NCBI RefSeq assembly: GCF_000422565.1
Contig: NZ_AUMA01000007.1
Span: 62,001 to 126,000 of the forward strand
Length of the DNA: 64,000 nt
Reading direction: 5' to 3'
Source of the DNA: Desulfovibrio aminophilus DSM 12254
GTDB lineage: Bacteria; Desulfobacterota; Desulfovibrionia; Desulfovibrionales; Desulfovibrionaceae
The notes below the pieces were generated by a model. That model did not search any database. It was given only the letters and a program-made list of their open reading frames with translations, and was not told the origin of the DNA. Shown here piece after piece: positions 1 to 8,379 of the stretch (the first letter of the stretch is position 1; the number at the start of each line of letters is the position of its first letter). A program made the translations under genes and the position numbers.

Positions 1-78
1 CACGCTGCGGTGGGCGCAGGCCGAAAGCGCGGTGAGCGCGAGCAGGAGGAGCAACGGGAGGAGTCTGGTCCTGTTCAT
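1..78 (-). CDS. Partial lipoprotein (N-terminal 26 codons only)
   Basis: Reading from 78 towards 1, an ATG is followed by Asn-Arg-Thr-Arg, a long Leu/Ala-rich hydrophobic stretch and the lipobox Leu-Ser-Ala-Cys. This is a textbook type II signal peptide with the lipidated cysteine at residue 21. The rest of the protein lies outside the window, so its function cannot be given. The protein would be exported by Sec and anchored in a membrane by lipid. A weak GGATGG upstream could be the ribosome site. Confidence 0.6.
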   Translation of the reverse strand, partial: MNRTRLLPLLLLLALTALSACAHRSV

Positions 79-213
79 GATCGATGGAACCATCCGTTTC
101 CATTCGATTAGCACAAGATCTCGGTGATGCAAAGCTTCATGAGGGGTCGCGTCCGCAGCCCGCCATTTCGTCCGCCCGCTTCGCTCCGGGGCGCGGCCCG
201 CTTCGAGACCGGG

Positions 214-1197
214 CTATGCCCCGGCCTTCCGGGTCCAGCCCGTTCGGTCGTCCCAGCCCTTGAGGCAGGCCGCGTAGTTGATCTGCCGACAGGCTGGTCC
301 CTCCTCCAGGTATCCCGCACGGCGTTGTTTCAGGCCTCCCAGGAAGCAATGGGTGCGGGACCATATTTCGGTGCAGGGGAGGATGCGGCCCAGGCAGTCC
401 ACCTTGAAGTAGCGTTGTCCCGCCAGACAGGCGGAGGCCTCTTCGCCCCGGTAGTAGTCGTTCGTCTGGATGCGGAAGTTGTTCTCCATTCCGGCGGGGA
501 GCAGGAATGGTCCGGGAACGGCGGCCAGAACGCGGGTGACCTCGGCCCGGACCTGCTCGTCGCGCAACAGGGGGTCGTACTGGTCCAGGACCAGACGGAG
601 CGGTGCGCGCGTGAAGGGGTGGGCGAACTTCTTGTAGAAGAGGAGCATCTCGCTCCAGAGGTCCATTTCGGCAAGGGCGACGATGGCCTTGATGTCGTAC
701 TTCTCAGGCTGGAACCGCTTGGATATCCTGACGATGTTTTCCAGCCAGCGGTCCAGCGTGCCGCGTTTTTTCATCGCCGCGTAATGGTAGGAGATGTCCA
801 GCCTGCCCAGCCGATCCCGTTGCGTCGCGTCCAGGTCCGGCAGTTCGTGGATCAGGACGCCGTTGAAGTCGAGGTACACCTGGACGTCGTGGGACAGGAC
901 GTGCCGCAACAGCTCGTCGGACTTTTTGTAGCCGGCGAAGAAGTCGCCGACCCCGGTGAACACGAAATAAATGTTTTCCCCGTAATACGAAAAAAGGAAG
1001 TCGAAATCCGAGCGGTCCAGGCTGGAACGTTGCTTGGCCTCATTGGTGAAACAGTAGGAGCAGGTCAGGCTGCACACGCCCGTGGTGTTCACATAGAACA
1101 CCTTGGCGGCGTTCCTGAACGGGTAGGCGCCTCCACTGGGCGCCGGAGGACGATGTCCCTGAACACTGTGACGATCCCTGACCGCTGCTTCGCTCAT
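214..1197 (-). CDS. Radical SAM protein with C-terminal cysteine cluster
   Basis: The CX3CX2C radical SAM motif is at residues 42-49 (CSLTCSYC), which binds the [4Fe-4S] cluster that cleaves S-adenosylmethionine. The C-terminal third has further cysteines (ACLAG, VDCLG, LPCTE, PACRQ, AACLKG) that suggest an auxiliary Fe-S cluster of SPASM/twitch type. About 327 aa. I chose the ATG at 1197 over the in-frame ATG at 1203 because AAGGA then lies about 8 nt upstream. It lies just downstream of another radical SAM gene on the same strand (56-62 nt gap) and is probably in one transcript with it. Substrate unknown; peptide or cofactor modification is only a guess. Confidence 0.8.
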   Translation of the reverse strand: MSEAAVRDRHSVQGHRPPAPSGGAYPFRNAAKVFYVNTTGVCSLTCSYCFTNEAKQRSSLDRSDFDFLFSYYGENIYFVFTGVGDFFAGYKKSDELLRHVLSHDVQVYLDFNGVLIHELPDLDATQRDRLGRLDISYHYAAMKKRGTLDRWLENIVRISKRFQPEKYDIKAIVALAEMDLWSEMLLFYKKFAHPFTRAPLRLVLDQYDPLLRDEQVRAEVTRVLAAVPGPFLLPAGMENNFRIQTNDYYRGEEASACLAGQRYFKVDCLGRILPCTEIWSRTHCFLGGLKQRRAGYLEEGPACRQINYAACLKGWDDRTGWTRKAGA

Positions 1198-1259
1198 GTC
1201 CATATCCTTAAGTCATTCGTCCCCGGGGCTCCCCGGGGGACACGTGGTGGTCGTTCCAA

Positions 1260-2417
1260 TCAGGCCGTCAACGCCTGGGATTCCGGTCGAGCCAGCCCCA
1301 ACTCCTCAAGCCGGGCCTGCACCTGTTCTTCGCTCAGGCCGCGCAGGTAGGTCAGGTGGCTGCGCACGTCGAGGGGGTTTTCCCGGCCCCGAGTGCATGT
1401 GCGGCAGGCGGCCGGAGGATTGTCGGAATTCACGCGGCGGCGGAAGGCCTGCATGACCTTGCCGTTCCAGACCTTGTGGAAGCCGTCGGTGAAGAGGTTG
1501 CCGATGCCCGAGGCCCCGCCGCAGCAGACCGTGACCACGCCGTCCTTGGAGACGTTCATGTGCTGCCAGGGGCGGGCGCAGGGCCCGCCGGTCTGGGTCG
1601 GCTTCCAGTCGAAGAAGGTGGGCTGGTGGTTGAGCTGGATGCCCAGCTTGGCGGCCTTGAGTTTGGCGTGCAGCACGAAATGGTCGTAGCGGTCGCGATG
1701 GAAGATCACGGCCTCGTCGTCCAGTTGGTGCGCGGGAGTGGTCACCAGCAGGTAGTTCACCTGAATTTCCTTGGCGTCCACGCGATGGGCCAAGTCCACA
1801 TAGCGCGGCAGCTCCTGGATGGTGCGGCCCATGGCGCAGAAGACCAGGGTGAGCCGGAAGGCCGGATTGATGCGCCGCGCCTGGAGCTTGAGATGCACCA
1901 GGTTGCGGAGCACCCCCTCGTAGTCCGAGCCGCGCATGATGCCCTCGTAGGTCGCGCGTTCGGCTCCGTGGAAGGAGCACCAGACCGAACTCAGGCCGTG
2001 GCTCAGGAGGAATTCGGACATTTCCGGGGTCAGGGCGTTGCCGTTGGTGAAGATCTCGAAGGGGGCGCAATGGGCGCGCATCTTGCGGATGAACTGGTCG
2101 ATCTTCGGATTGAGCAAGGCCTCGTAGGAGGAAAAAATGCCCTTGTTGATGTAGGGCAGCAGTTCGTCGAAGTGGTCCAGCCATTCCGGTTCCCGGAAGG
2201 CGTCGGGATCGGATCGGAGCTTGCGGCCGTTTTCGGCCAGGCAGAAGATGCACTTGATGTTGCAGGCGCCGGAGATGTCCAGACCGAGATTGAGCGGCCG
2301 GGACAGGCAGATCGGCAGATTATTGGCGCACTCGATGGCGTTGACCTGTTGGTTGAGGCTCCGCAGCGTCTGGCTCTTTTCCAGTTCGTTCGACGAATTG
2401 CGCGACTTCTCGGGCAT
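1260..2417 (-). CDS. Radical SAM/SPASM domain protein
   Basis: The radical SAM motif is CNIKCIFC at residues 52-59, preceded by the typical beta-strand LNLGLDIS. The C-terminal SPASM-like region has GPCARPW, VTVCCGG, then GNLFTDGFHKVWNG and a CRTC pair, the usual layout of auxiliary-cluster ligands and the 'G-N-l-...-iWn' signature. About 385 aa. An upstream in-frame ATG (2495) exists, but GGGGGAG sits 5 nt before the ATG at 2417, so that start is preferred. SPASM proteins modify peptides, sugars or cofactors; nothing here identifies the substrate. First gene of a probable two-gene transcript with the next radical SAM gene. Confidence 0.85.
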   Translation of the reverse strand: MPEKSRNSSNELEKSQTLRSLNQQVNAIECANNLPICLSRPLNLGLDISGACNIKCIFCLAENGRKLRSDPDAFREPEWLDHFDELLPYINKGIFSSYEALLNPKIDQFIRKMRAHCAPFEIFTNGNALTPEMSEFLLSHGLSSVWCSFHGAERATYEGIMRGSDYEGVLRNLVHLKLQARRINPAFRLTLVFCAMGRTIQELPRYVDLAHRVDAKEIQVNYLLVTTPAHQLDDEAVIFHRDRYDHFVLHAKLKAAKLGIQLNHQPTFFDWKPTQTGGPCARPWQHMNVSKDGVVTVCCGGASGIGNLFTDGFHKVWNGKVMQAFRRRVNSDNPPAACRTCTRGRENPLDVRSHLTYLRGLSEEQVQARLEELGLARPESQALTA

Positions 2418-2521
2418 GAGGACTCCCCCATTGGTCTCCGCCGCGCGGCTTTGGACGTGGAAAAAACGTCCGGCGACGGAACTGCCCGGACGCAATGCAA
2501 GTGTGGTGCCGGGGGAAGACG

Positions 2522-3103
2522 CTACGTCCCGGACACGATCCGCCGCCCCAGGGCGGCGAGTTCCTTCACGAGGTCCGGCCGTGCCGGGACGTCGCCGGGA
2601 TGGTAGACGCCGCAGGCCCGAACGACGTGGCTTTTGGTGAAGCCGAGCCAGTTGAAGAAGTACTGGTAACGGGGGAAGATGTCCGCGAAGAGGTCTTCCC
2701 TGGGATGCCCCTGGGCGATGAGGAAGATCAGGGTCTTGCCTGGAGCCAGGCGGGAGCGGTGTTCCTTGTCCCGGGCGTACTCCGGGGTGAGGAAGGAGAA
2801 GGTCCGGTCGATGAAGGTCTTGAGTTGGGCCGAAACCTCGCCGAAATAGACCGGCGTGGCCAGGACGAGGACGTCGCAGGCTCGGGCCGATGCCAGCACC
2901 GGGGTCAGCCCGTCCTCCAGCACGCAGACCTCGGACGCGCCCTTGCAGGCGAAGCAGGCTTGGCAGCCCTTGGCCTCCAGGCCGTTGAGATGCACGCTTT
3001 CCACCTCGGCCCCGGCCTCCCGGGCCGCGTCGAGGAAGATCCGGGCCATGTCCGCGCTGTTGCCCTTCTTGCGGGGGCTGCCGAGCAGGCAGAGAATGTT
3101 CAC
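2522..3103 (-). CDS. Flavodoxin-like NAD(P)H-dependent FMN reductase / iron-sulfur flavoprotein family
   Basis: The N-terminus ILCLLGSPRKKGNS is the phosphate-binding loop of the NADPH-dependent FMN reductase/flavodoxin-like fold, and TPVYFGEVSAQLKTFIDR is the second flavin-contact region. A CX2CX2C-type cluster (GCQACFACK, with a later Cys) near residue 48 resembles the iron-sulfur flavoprotein subgroup. 193 aa, a typical length. It starts with GTG, and this codon overlaps the TGA of the upstream gene (GTGA), so translation is probably coupled. Likely cytoplasmic electron transfer or quinone/FMN reduction; the electron partner is not known. Confidence 0.82.
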   Translation of the reverse strand: MNILCLLGSPRKKGNSADMARIFLDAAREAGAEVESVHLNGLEAKGCQACFACKGASEVCVLEDGLTPVLASARACDVLVLATPVYFGEVSAQLKTFIDRTFSFLTPEYARDKEHRSRLAPGKTLIFLIAQGHPREDLFADIFPRYQYFFNWLGFTKSHVVRACGVYHPGDVPARPDLVKELAALGRRIVSGT

Positions 3104-3408
3104 CGTCCGCCTCCGAGTTTTTCCTCCACCGAGGCCACCTTGGACCCCATGCGCGGGGCGTCGCCGCGTTTCCAGTCGGCCTTGAAGGTCAGGTAGACCC
3201 GCTCCGAGTCCTTCTGCAATTCCTTCATGCAGTCCGAGACCACGGCCAGAACCTGGTCCCAGTGGCCTTCGACGCAGGTGCCCATGGGATTGAGCCGGTA
3301 GGGCAGGCCGGAGGCCTCGATGACGGCCAGAACCCTGGCCACGTAGGGCGAAAGGCTTTCGCCTGTCTTGTTCAGGGGGAAGATGGAAAGTTCGACGATG
3401 GCGCTCAT
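3100..3408 (-). CDS. MTH1187-family (DUF77, YkoF-like) thiamine-binding protein
   Basis: Short protein (102 aa). The VELSIFPL start and the NPMGTCVEGHWDQVLAVV segment match the MTH1187/YkoF-like family, small ferredoxin-fold proteins that in some members bind thiamine or hydroxymethylpyrimidine compounds. The ATG at 3408 is preferred over an upstream ATG because GAGG lies about 7 nt before it and the family N-terminus begins here. Its stop overlaps the GTG of the flavoprotein gene, so the two are co-translated. Family match strong; ligand inferred only from the family. Confidence 0.8.
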   Translation of the reverse strand: MSAIVELSIFPLNKTGESLSPYVARVLAVIEASGLPYRLNPMGTCVEGHWDQVLAVVSDCMKELQKDSERVYLTFKADWKRGDAPRMGSKVASVEEKLGGGR

Positions 3409-3504
3409 GTCCGACCTCGCTGGGCGGGATTTCCCGCCGGTTGACACGCCCGGGGGCGGGTTTTACAACGTGCGCGGCCCGTTTCGGCGGGTCGCGGAGG
3501 ATAC

Positions 3505-4428
3505 ATGGAATACTACATGCCCGGCCCCGAGGATACGCTCTGGCGCAAGTTCGTGCGCTGGCGCAAGCACCGGCAACTGCCCCGGCCGCGCTTTCCCCGG
3601 GCCATCCAGATTCAGACCGACAGCCGCTGCAACGCCGATTGCGTGTTTTGCGGCTGGCACCACACCAAGGGCAGCCAGCCCCAGGGCCGCATGGACGACG
3701 CCCTGTTCCGCAAGCTCGTGGACGAGTGCGGGGGCCACTGGATCGGCCGCATCAGCCCGTACCTGATGAACGAGCCGCTGCTGGACTCGAATATGCCCGA
3801 CAAGATCGCCTACATCAACAAGCGCCGGAAGTTCGTCACCAAGACGAAGATCAACAGCAACGGCGCACTCCTCAGCGAGGGCATGAGCGAGGGGCTCATC
3901 GACGCGGGCTTGCGGCATCTCTGGATCAGCGTGCAGGGCTATTCCGAGGAGACCTATCGCCAGAGCATGGGCCTGTCGCTCTCCAAGGTTCTCGGAAACA
4001 TCGACAAGTTCCTGGAGATTCGGGCGCGCAAGAAGAAGGATCTGCCCAAGCTGACCATCACCACGCTCAAGACCACCATCGTGGAGAACGAGCTGGAGTA
4101 CGCCAAGAAATATTGGGCCGATCGGAACGTGCGCTTCAAGATCCATCACGTGGACAACCGCTCGGGCAAGGACATCTCGCATCTCGGCACGGCCGCGCCC
4201 CAACTGCGGCGCAACTGCGACCTGTTCCTTAAACAGGCGTACGTGCTCTACAACGGCGACGTGATCATCTGCTGCCACGACTGGAAGCGCACCGTGGTTC
4301 TCGGCAATGTGGGCGAACAGTCCCTCTACGACATCTGGAACTCGCCGCGCTTCCTGGAGCTCATCCGGCAATACCAGGCCGGGGACTTCCGCAACCTGAA
4401 GCTCTGCGCCTCCTGCACCGTGACCTGA
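3505..4428 (+). CDS. Radical SAM/SPASM domain protein
   Basis: 307 aa. The radical SAM motif CNADCVFC is at residues 42-49, after AIQIQTDSR. NEPLLD and KINSNGALL are the usual barrel motifs. The C-terminus carries a SPASM pattern: RNCDLF, VIICCHDW, LGNVGEQSLYDIW and LCASC. GGAGG precedes the ATG by about 7 nt. It is transcribed divergently from the MTH1187-family gene across 96 bp that must hold both promoters. It differs from the two minus-strand radical SAM proteins nearby, so the locus has three distinct members. Product unknown; the SPASM ending suggests peptide, sugar or cofactor modification. Confidence 0.85.
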   Translation: MEYYMPGPEDTLWRKFVRWRKHRQLPRPRFPRAIQIQTDSRCNADCVFCGWHHTKGSQPQGRMDDALFRKLVDECGGHWIGRISPYLMNEPLLDSNMPDKIAYINKRRKFVTKTKINSNGALLSEGMSEGLIDAGLRHLWISVQGYSEETYRQSMGLSLSKVLGNIDKFLEIRARKKKDLPKLTITTLKTTIVENELEYAKKYWADRNVRFKIHHVDNRSGKDISHLGTAAPQLRRNCDLFLKQAYVLYNGDVIICCHDWKRTVVLGNVGEQSLYDIWNSPRFLELIRQYQAGDFRNLKLCASCTVT

Positions 4429-4429
4429 T

Positions 4430-5212
4430 TCAACGGTCGGAAAAACGCGAGGCCAGCTCCAGGAATCTGGAGAGCATCTCGGGGCCGGGCACCTTTGGAA
4501 GGGGTCCGGCCCCGTTCGTTTTTTCCAGGAGCAGGCAGAGGGCCAGGGGCAGGGCGCGGGTGGCTCGGGCGCGGGCCCCGTCGAAGGCGGCCAGGGCCCC
4601 GGCCATGTCCATGGGCTGGCGCACCTCGCCCAGGCGCACCCCGGGCTCGAAGGGCCGGGCGCAGAGCGCCGGGTCCGAGGTCACGGAATACTGGCGGCAG
4701 ATCACCGGCCGCGCCGGATGCACCGAGCAGGAGCCATGCTCCAGGAACGGGCAGGGCAGGCCCAGGGCCCAGTAGTCTCGTTGCAGGCGCGGCAGGACGC
4801 CCTGCTCGTGGATGTGCCCGGAAAAGTCACGGACGAGATGTTCGAGGAGCCCGGCGTCCTCCAGGGCGCCGACCGTATGCCGGAAGCGGTTCGTGACCTC
4901 GCGGCGGCGGGGCTCGGGCAGGGTATGCACCAGCCGGGCCAGGGCCAATCCCTCCTCGCGGCTCACCGGCACGAGCTGGTTGCAGCAGATTCCGCAGCCT
5001 GGACCGCAGGAAATGGTCCGCCCTTCCCGGGTCGCGGCTTCGGCTCCCCGGGCGAAGACCATGTCCGCCGCCAGCCGGATGGTCGGGAGCATCTCCAGCA
5101 GGTCCGCCAGGCCCTCGGGCACGGGCAGATCCAGGCGCAGGGGGCCGCCGTCGGCGAAGTCGAGCACGTATGTCTGCCGCTTCCCGACGGAGGCGGTTCT
5201 TCCGTCACCCAT
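4430..5212 (-). CDS. YkgJ-family cysteine-cluster protein
   Basis: 260 aa. The middle contains CGPGCGICCNQLVPVS, the conserved N-terminal cysteine cluster of the YkgJ (putative zinc- or iron-chelating) family. It is followed by CPFLEHGSCSVHPARPVICRQYSV, the second family motif. ATG at 5212 is supported by GGAGGG 8 nt upstream. It converges on the radical SAM gene with one base between the stops. YkgJ proteins are thought to bind a metal or Fe-S cluster; no reaction is established. The 5' side faces the hydrogenase operon across a 375-bp divergent regulatory region. Confidence 0.85.
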   Translation of the reverse strand: MGDGRTASVGKRQTYVLDFADGGPLRLDLPVPEGLADLLEMLPTIRLAADMVFARGAEAATREGRTISCGPGCGICCNQLVPVSREEGLALARLVHTLPEPRRREVTNRFRHTVGALEDAGLLEHLVRDFSGHIHEQGVLPRLQRDYWALGLPCPFLEHGSCSVHPARPVICRQYSVTSDPALCARPFEPGVRLGEVRQPMDMAGALAAFDGARARATRALPLALCLLLEKTNGAGPLPKVPGPEMLSRFLELASRFSDR

Positions 5213-5587
5213 GCAAAACCCTCCAGCCCCTTTCTATAAGATAATCAACCGGTGGGGAAGACAAGGCACGGGCGCGGGGACGGTTGGATGGCGACCCGCC
5301 GGGGCTCCGTCCCGTGTCGGAGGTGAATCACCCTCATCTTGGCTTTTTTTTATTTTCCCCGGTTGATTTTACGATAAATGTCAGGTATGTTCACGATGCT
5401 TTTTGCATCCATCTGTTCTCTTTCATAAGTATCTGAAAATATGACAGAAATAACACGAAATGCAAATTCGTGTTACGCTGCCTGCAAGGGGGCGCGCGCG
5501 GCGCTCTCGCACCCTGGTGCGCCCCTTGAGGAGTATCGACGTTTTCAGCGTCTTCAATCTTCTTTCATTCTTTTACGGAGGTGTTCT
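5213..5587. promoter_or_regulatory. Divergent regulatory region in front of the hydrogenase operon, with inverted repeats
   Basis: No gene is seen in these 375 bp. An AT-rich stretch (about 5335-5450) is followed by a perfect inverted repeat, TAACACGAA / TTCGTGTTA, at 5451-5459 and 5467-5475 (7-nt spacer). A GC-rich foldable segment follows at 5486-5527 (AAGGGGGCGC ... GCGCCCCTT, with the inner palindrome CGCACC-CT-GGTGCG at 5508-5521). A small repeat GACG ... CGTC is at 5538-5552. The ribosome site ACGGAGG precedes hynB. The first repeat looks like an operator and the second like a leader hairpin. No clear sigma-54 (GG-N10-GC) element was found. Confidence 0.5.
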
Positions 5588-6541
5588 ATGAAATTTTACG
5601 TAGGTCATGGCAGGGACGGGGCCGAGGAACGGCTGCAGAATCGCGGCGTCTCGCGCCGTGAATTCATGAAATTCTGTGGCACCGTGGCCGCTGTCATGGG
5701 CATGGGCCCGGCTTTCGCTCCGAAGGTCGCCGAGGCCCTGACGGCCAAACGCCGTCCGTCCGTGGTCTGGCTGCACAACGCCGAGTGCACGGGCTGCTCC
5801 GAGTCCATCCTGCGCACCGTTCAGCCGTACATCGACGAACTGATCCTGGACGTGATCTCCCTGGACTACCAGGAGACCATCATGGCCGCCGCCGGTGAAA
5901 AGGCCGAAGAGGCTCTGCATCAGGCCATTTCCGCCCCCGAGGGCTTCGTCTGCGTGATCGAGGGCGCGCTGCCCACGAAGAACGGCGGCGAGGCCGGCAA
6001 GGTCGCGGGCCGCACCATGCTGGAGATCAACCGCGAAGTGGCCGCCAAGGCCAAGGCCGTCATCGCCTACGGCACCTGCGCCACCTTCGGCGGCGTGCAG
6101 GCCGCGGCTCCAAACCCGACCGACGCCAAGGGCGTGAACGACGCGCTCAAGGCCCAGGGCGTGAACGCCATCAACATCGCCGGCTGCCCGCCGAACCCCT
6201 ACAACCTGGTCGGCACCATCGTGGCATACCTCCAGGGCAAGAAGATCGAAATGGACGACTACAACCGTCCGCTCATGTTCTTCGGCGACTCCATCCACGA
6301 CAAGTGCCCCCGCCTCAAGTACTTCGAGAACGACCAGTTCGCGAAGTCCTTCGGCGACGAAGGCGCCAAGAAGGGATACTGCCTGTACAAGGTCGGCTGC
6401 AAGGGCCCCTACACCTACAACAACTGCCCCACGGTGAAGTTCAACCAGACCAACTGGCCCGTGGAAGCCGGCCACCCCTGCATCGGCTGCTCCGAGCCGA
6501 ACTTCTGGGACGAGATGAGCCCCTTCTACGTCGAGAAGTAA
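5588..6541 (+). CDS. hynB: Periplasmic [NiFe] hydrogenase small subunit (Tat-exported)
   Basis: 317 aa. The twin-arginine signal SRREFMKFC (residues 22-30) sends the folded heterodimer to the periplasm. The proximal [4Fe-4S] ligands start at ECTGCSES (C67, C70), continued by GTCAT and AGCPPNP. The distal cluster uses the His-Cys pattern of [13 protein letters not shown] and [10 protein letters not shown], and the medial [3Fe-4S] region is [14 protein letters not shown]. The ATG at 5588 with ACGGAGG 7 nt upstream is preferred over an upstream ATG at 5441 that would put about 49 non-family residues before the signal. First gene of hynBA; in sulfate reducers the enzyme oxidises H2 and passes electrons to periplasmic cytochrome c3. 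Confidence 0.97.
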   Translation: MKFYVGHGRDGAEERLQNRGVSRREFMKFCGTVAAVMGMGPAFAPKVAEALTAKRRPSVVWLHNAECTGCSESILRTVQPYIDELILDVISLDYQETIMAAAGEKAEEALHQAISAPEGFVCVIEGALPTKNGGEAGKVAGRTMLEINREVAAKAKAVIAYGTCATFGGVQAAAPNPTDAKGVNDALKAQGVNAINIAGCPPNPYNLVGTIVAYLQGKKIEMDDYNRPLMFFGDSIHDKCPRLKYFENDQFAKSFGDEGAKKGYCLYKVGCKGPYTYNNCPTVKFNQTNWPVEAGHPCIGCSEPNFWDEMSPFYVEK

Positions 6542-6603
6542 GCGGGCATTTGCCAACGGGTTTCAACAGAGCAGACGCACAGACTCTTTAAGGAGGAGAC
6601 AAT

Positions 6604-8307
6604 ATGTCCGGTTGCAAAGCCAAAGCCGCCCCGGTCATGGCGACGCCCAAGAGCAATTACACTGGGCCGGTCGTGGTCGACCCGGTAACTCGTATTGAAG
6701 GCCACCTGCGCATCGAGGTCCAGGTGGAGAACGGAGTGGTCAAGGACGTGCGCAGCAGCTCGCAGCTGTTCCGCGGTCTGGAGATCATCCTCAAGGGCCG
6801 CGACCCCCGCGACGCCCAGCACTTCACCCAGCGTTCCTGCGGCGTGTGCACCTACGTCCACGCCCTGGCCTCCACCCGCTGCGTGGACAACGCCGTGAAG
6901 GTGAAGATCCCGGACAACGCCCGGCTCATGCGCAACCTGGTGCTGGCCGCCCAGTTCATGCACGACCACATCGTGCACTTCTACCACCTGCACGCCCTGG
7001 ACTGGGTCAACGTGGCCAACGCCCTGAAGGCCGATCCGGTCAAGGCCGCCAAGATCGCCAACAGCATCTCCCCCCGTCCGACCACGGCCGAGGGCTTGAA
7101 GGCGGTCCAGGACAAGGTCGGCGCCCTGGTGAAGAGCGGCCAGCTCGGCATCTTCACCAACGCCTACTTCCTGGGCGGACATGAAGCCTATTACCTGCCC
7201 GCCGAGGTCGATCTCATCGCCACGGCCCACTACCTCGAGGCCCTGCACCTCCAGGTCAAGGCCGCCCGCGCCATGGCCATCTACGGCGCCAAGAACCCCC
7301 ACACCCAGTTCACCGTGGTGGGCGGCGTCACGAACTACGAGGGCCTCAAGCCCGAGCGGTTCGCCGAATTCGCGGCCCTGTACAAGGAAGTGAAGGCCTT
7401 CATCGAGCAGGTCTACATCCCCGACCTGATCGCCGTGGCCGGCTACTACAAGGACTGGGCAGGCATCGGCGCCGGTTGCAAGAACTACCTGTCCTGCGGC
7501 GACTTCCCGGACGTCGAGGGCAACCTGGACAGCAACTGGATGGCCCCCGGCGTGCTCTACGGCGCCGACCTGACCAAGATCGACAAGATGGACGGCACCA
7601 AGATCACCGAGGCCATCAAGCACAGCTGGTACAAGGGCAATCAGGCCCCCCTGCATCCTTACAAGGGCGTCACCGATCCGCAGTACACCAGCCTGAACGA
7701 CAAGGAGCGCTACTCCTGGATGAAGGCGCCCCGCTACGACGGCAAGCCCATGGAAGTGGGCCCGCTGGCTCAGGTTCTGGTGGCCTACGCCAAGGGTGTG
7801 CCCGAGTACAAGGCCGGCGTCGACCTGGTGCTCTCCAAGCTCGGCGTGCCCGCCTCGGCGCTCTTCTCGACCCTGGGCCGCACCGCCGCCCGCGGCGTTG
7901 AGACCTTGGCCATCGCCCAGAAGACCCAGAGCATCTTGGACCAGCTCATGGCCAACGCGAAGAAGGGCGACACCAAGCTCTACACCGACTGGAAGATGCC
8001 CAAGGAGGCCGAAGGTGTCGGCTTCGTCGCCGCCCCCCGCGGTCACCTGTCCCACTGGATCAAGATCAAGAAGGGCAAGATCGAGAACTTCCAGCTCGTC
8101 GTGCCCTCCACCTGGAACTTCGGTCCCCGCGACGACAAGGACGTCTTCGGCCCGGTCGAGCAGGCCCTCATGGGCACGCCCATCGCCGATCCCAAGCGCC
8201 CGGTGGAAATCCTCCGCACGGTCCACTCCTTCGACCCCTGCATCGCCTGCGGTGTGCACGTGATCGACGCCAAGACCGGCGAAGTGAGCAAGTTCCGCGT
8301 CCTGTAA
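6604..8307 (+). CDS. hynA: Periplasmic [NiFe] hydrogenase large subunit
   Basis: 567 aa. The N-terminal nickel ligands are RSCGVCTYVH (C79, C82) and the C-terminal pair is DPCIACGVH (C546, C549). There is no in-frame TGA, so this is a [NiFe], not [NiFeSe], enzyme. Processing is expected after His552, removing a 15-residue peptide beginning Val-Ile-Asp. The active-site cluster sits between these four cysteines. There is no signal peptide: the subunit is exported with HynB. AAGGAGG precedes the ATG by about 7 nt. It follows hynB by 62 nt and is followed by a strong hairpin before the maturation genes. Confidence 0.97.
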   Translation: MSGCKAKAAPVMATPKSNYTGPVVVDPVTRIEGHLRIEVQVENGVVKDVRSSSQLFRGLEIILKGRDPRDAQHFTQRSCGVCTYVHALASTRCVDNAVKVKIPDNARLMRNLVLAAQFMHDHIVHFYHLHALDWVNVANALKADPVKAAKIANSISPRPTTAEGLKAVQDKVGALVKSGQLGIFTNAYFLGGHEAYYLPAEVDLIATAHYLEALHLQVKAARAMAIYGAKNPHTQFTVVGGVTNYEGLKPERFAEFAALYKEVKAFIEQVYIPDLIAVAGYYKDWAGIGAGCKNYLSCGDFPDVEGNLDSNWMAPGVLYGADLTKIDKMDGTKITEAIKHSWYKGNQAPLHPYKGVTDPQYTSLNDKERYSWMKAPRYDGKPMEVGPLAQVLVAYAKGVPEYKAGVDLVLSKLGVPASALFSTLGRTAARGVETLAIAQKTQSILDQLMANAKKGDTKLYTDWKMPKEAEGVGFVAAPRGHLSHWIKIKKGKIENFQLVVPSTWNFGPRDDKDVFGPVEQALMGTPIADPKRPVEILRTVHSFDPCIACGVHVIDAKTGEVSKFRVL

Positions 8308-8330
8308 TCAGGGCGAGTCGACGCAACAAC

Positions 8331-8367
8331 GGCGGGAACCCGGATTCTCCGGGTTCCCGCCCTTTTT
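8331..8367 (+). terminator. Intrinsic terminator between hynA and hynD
   Basis: A 14-bp perfect stem (GGCGGGAACCCGGA / TCCGGGTTCCCGCC) with a 3-nt loop is followed by CTTTTT. It should end most transcripts after the structural genes and leave less message for the maturation genes downstream. Confidence 0.85.
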
Positions 8368-8379
8368 CAGAAGGTCGTG

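Noticed and set aside
6526-8259. Minus-strand frame of 577 codons opposite hynA
   Set aside because: Antisense shadow of the hydrogenase large subunit.
6604-8307. Possible [NiFeSe] hydrogenase large subunit
   Set aside because: The C-terminal ligand positions are coded as Cys and there is no in-frame TGA.
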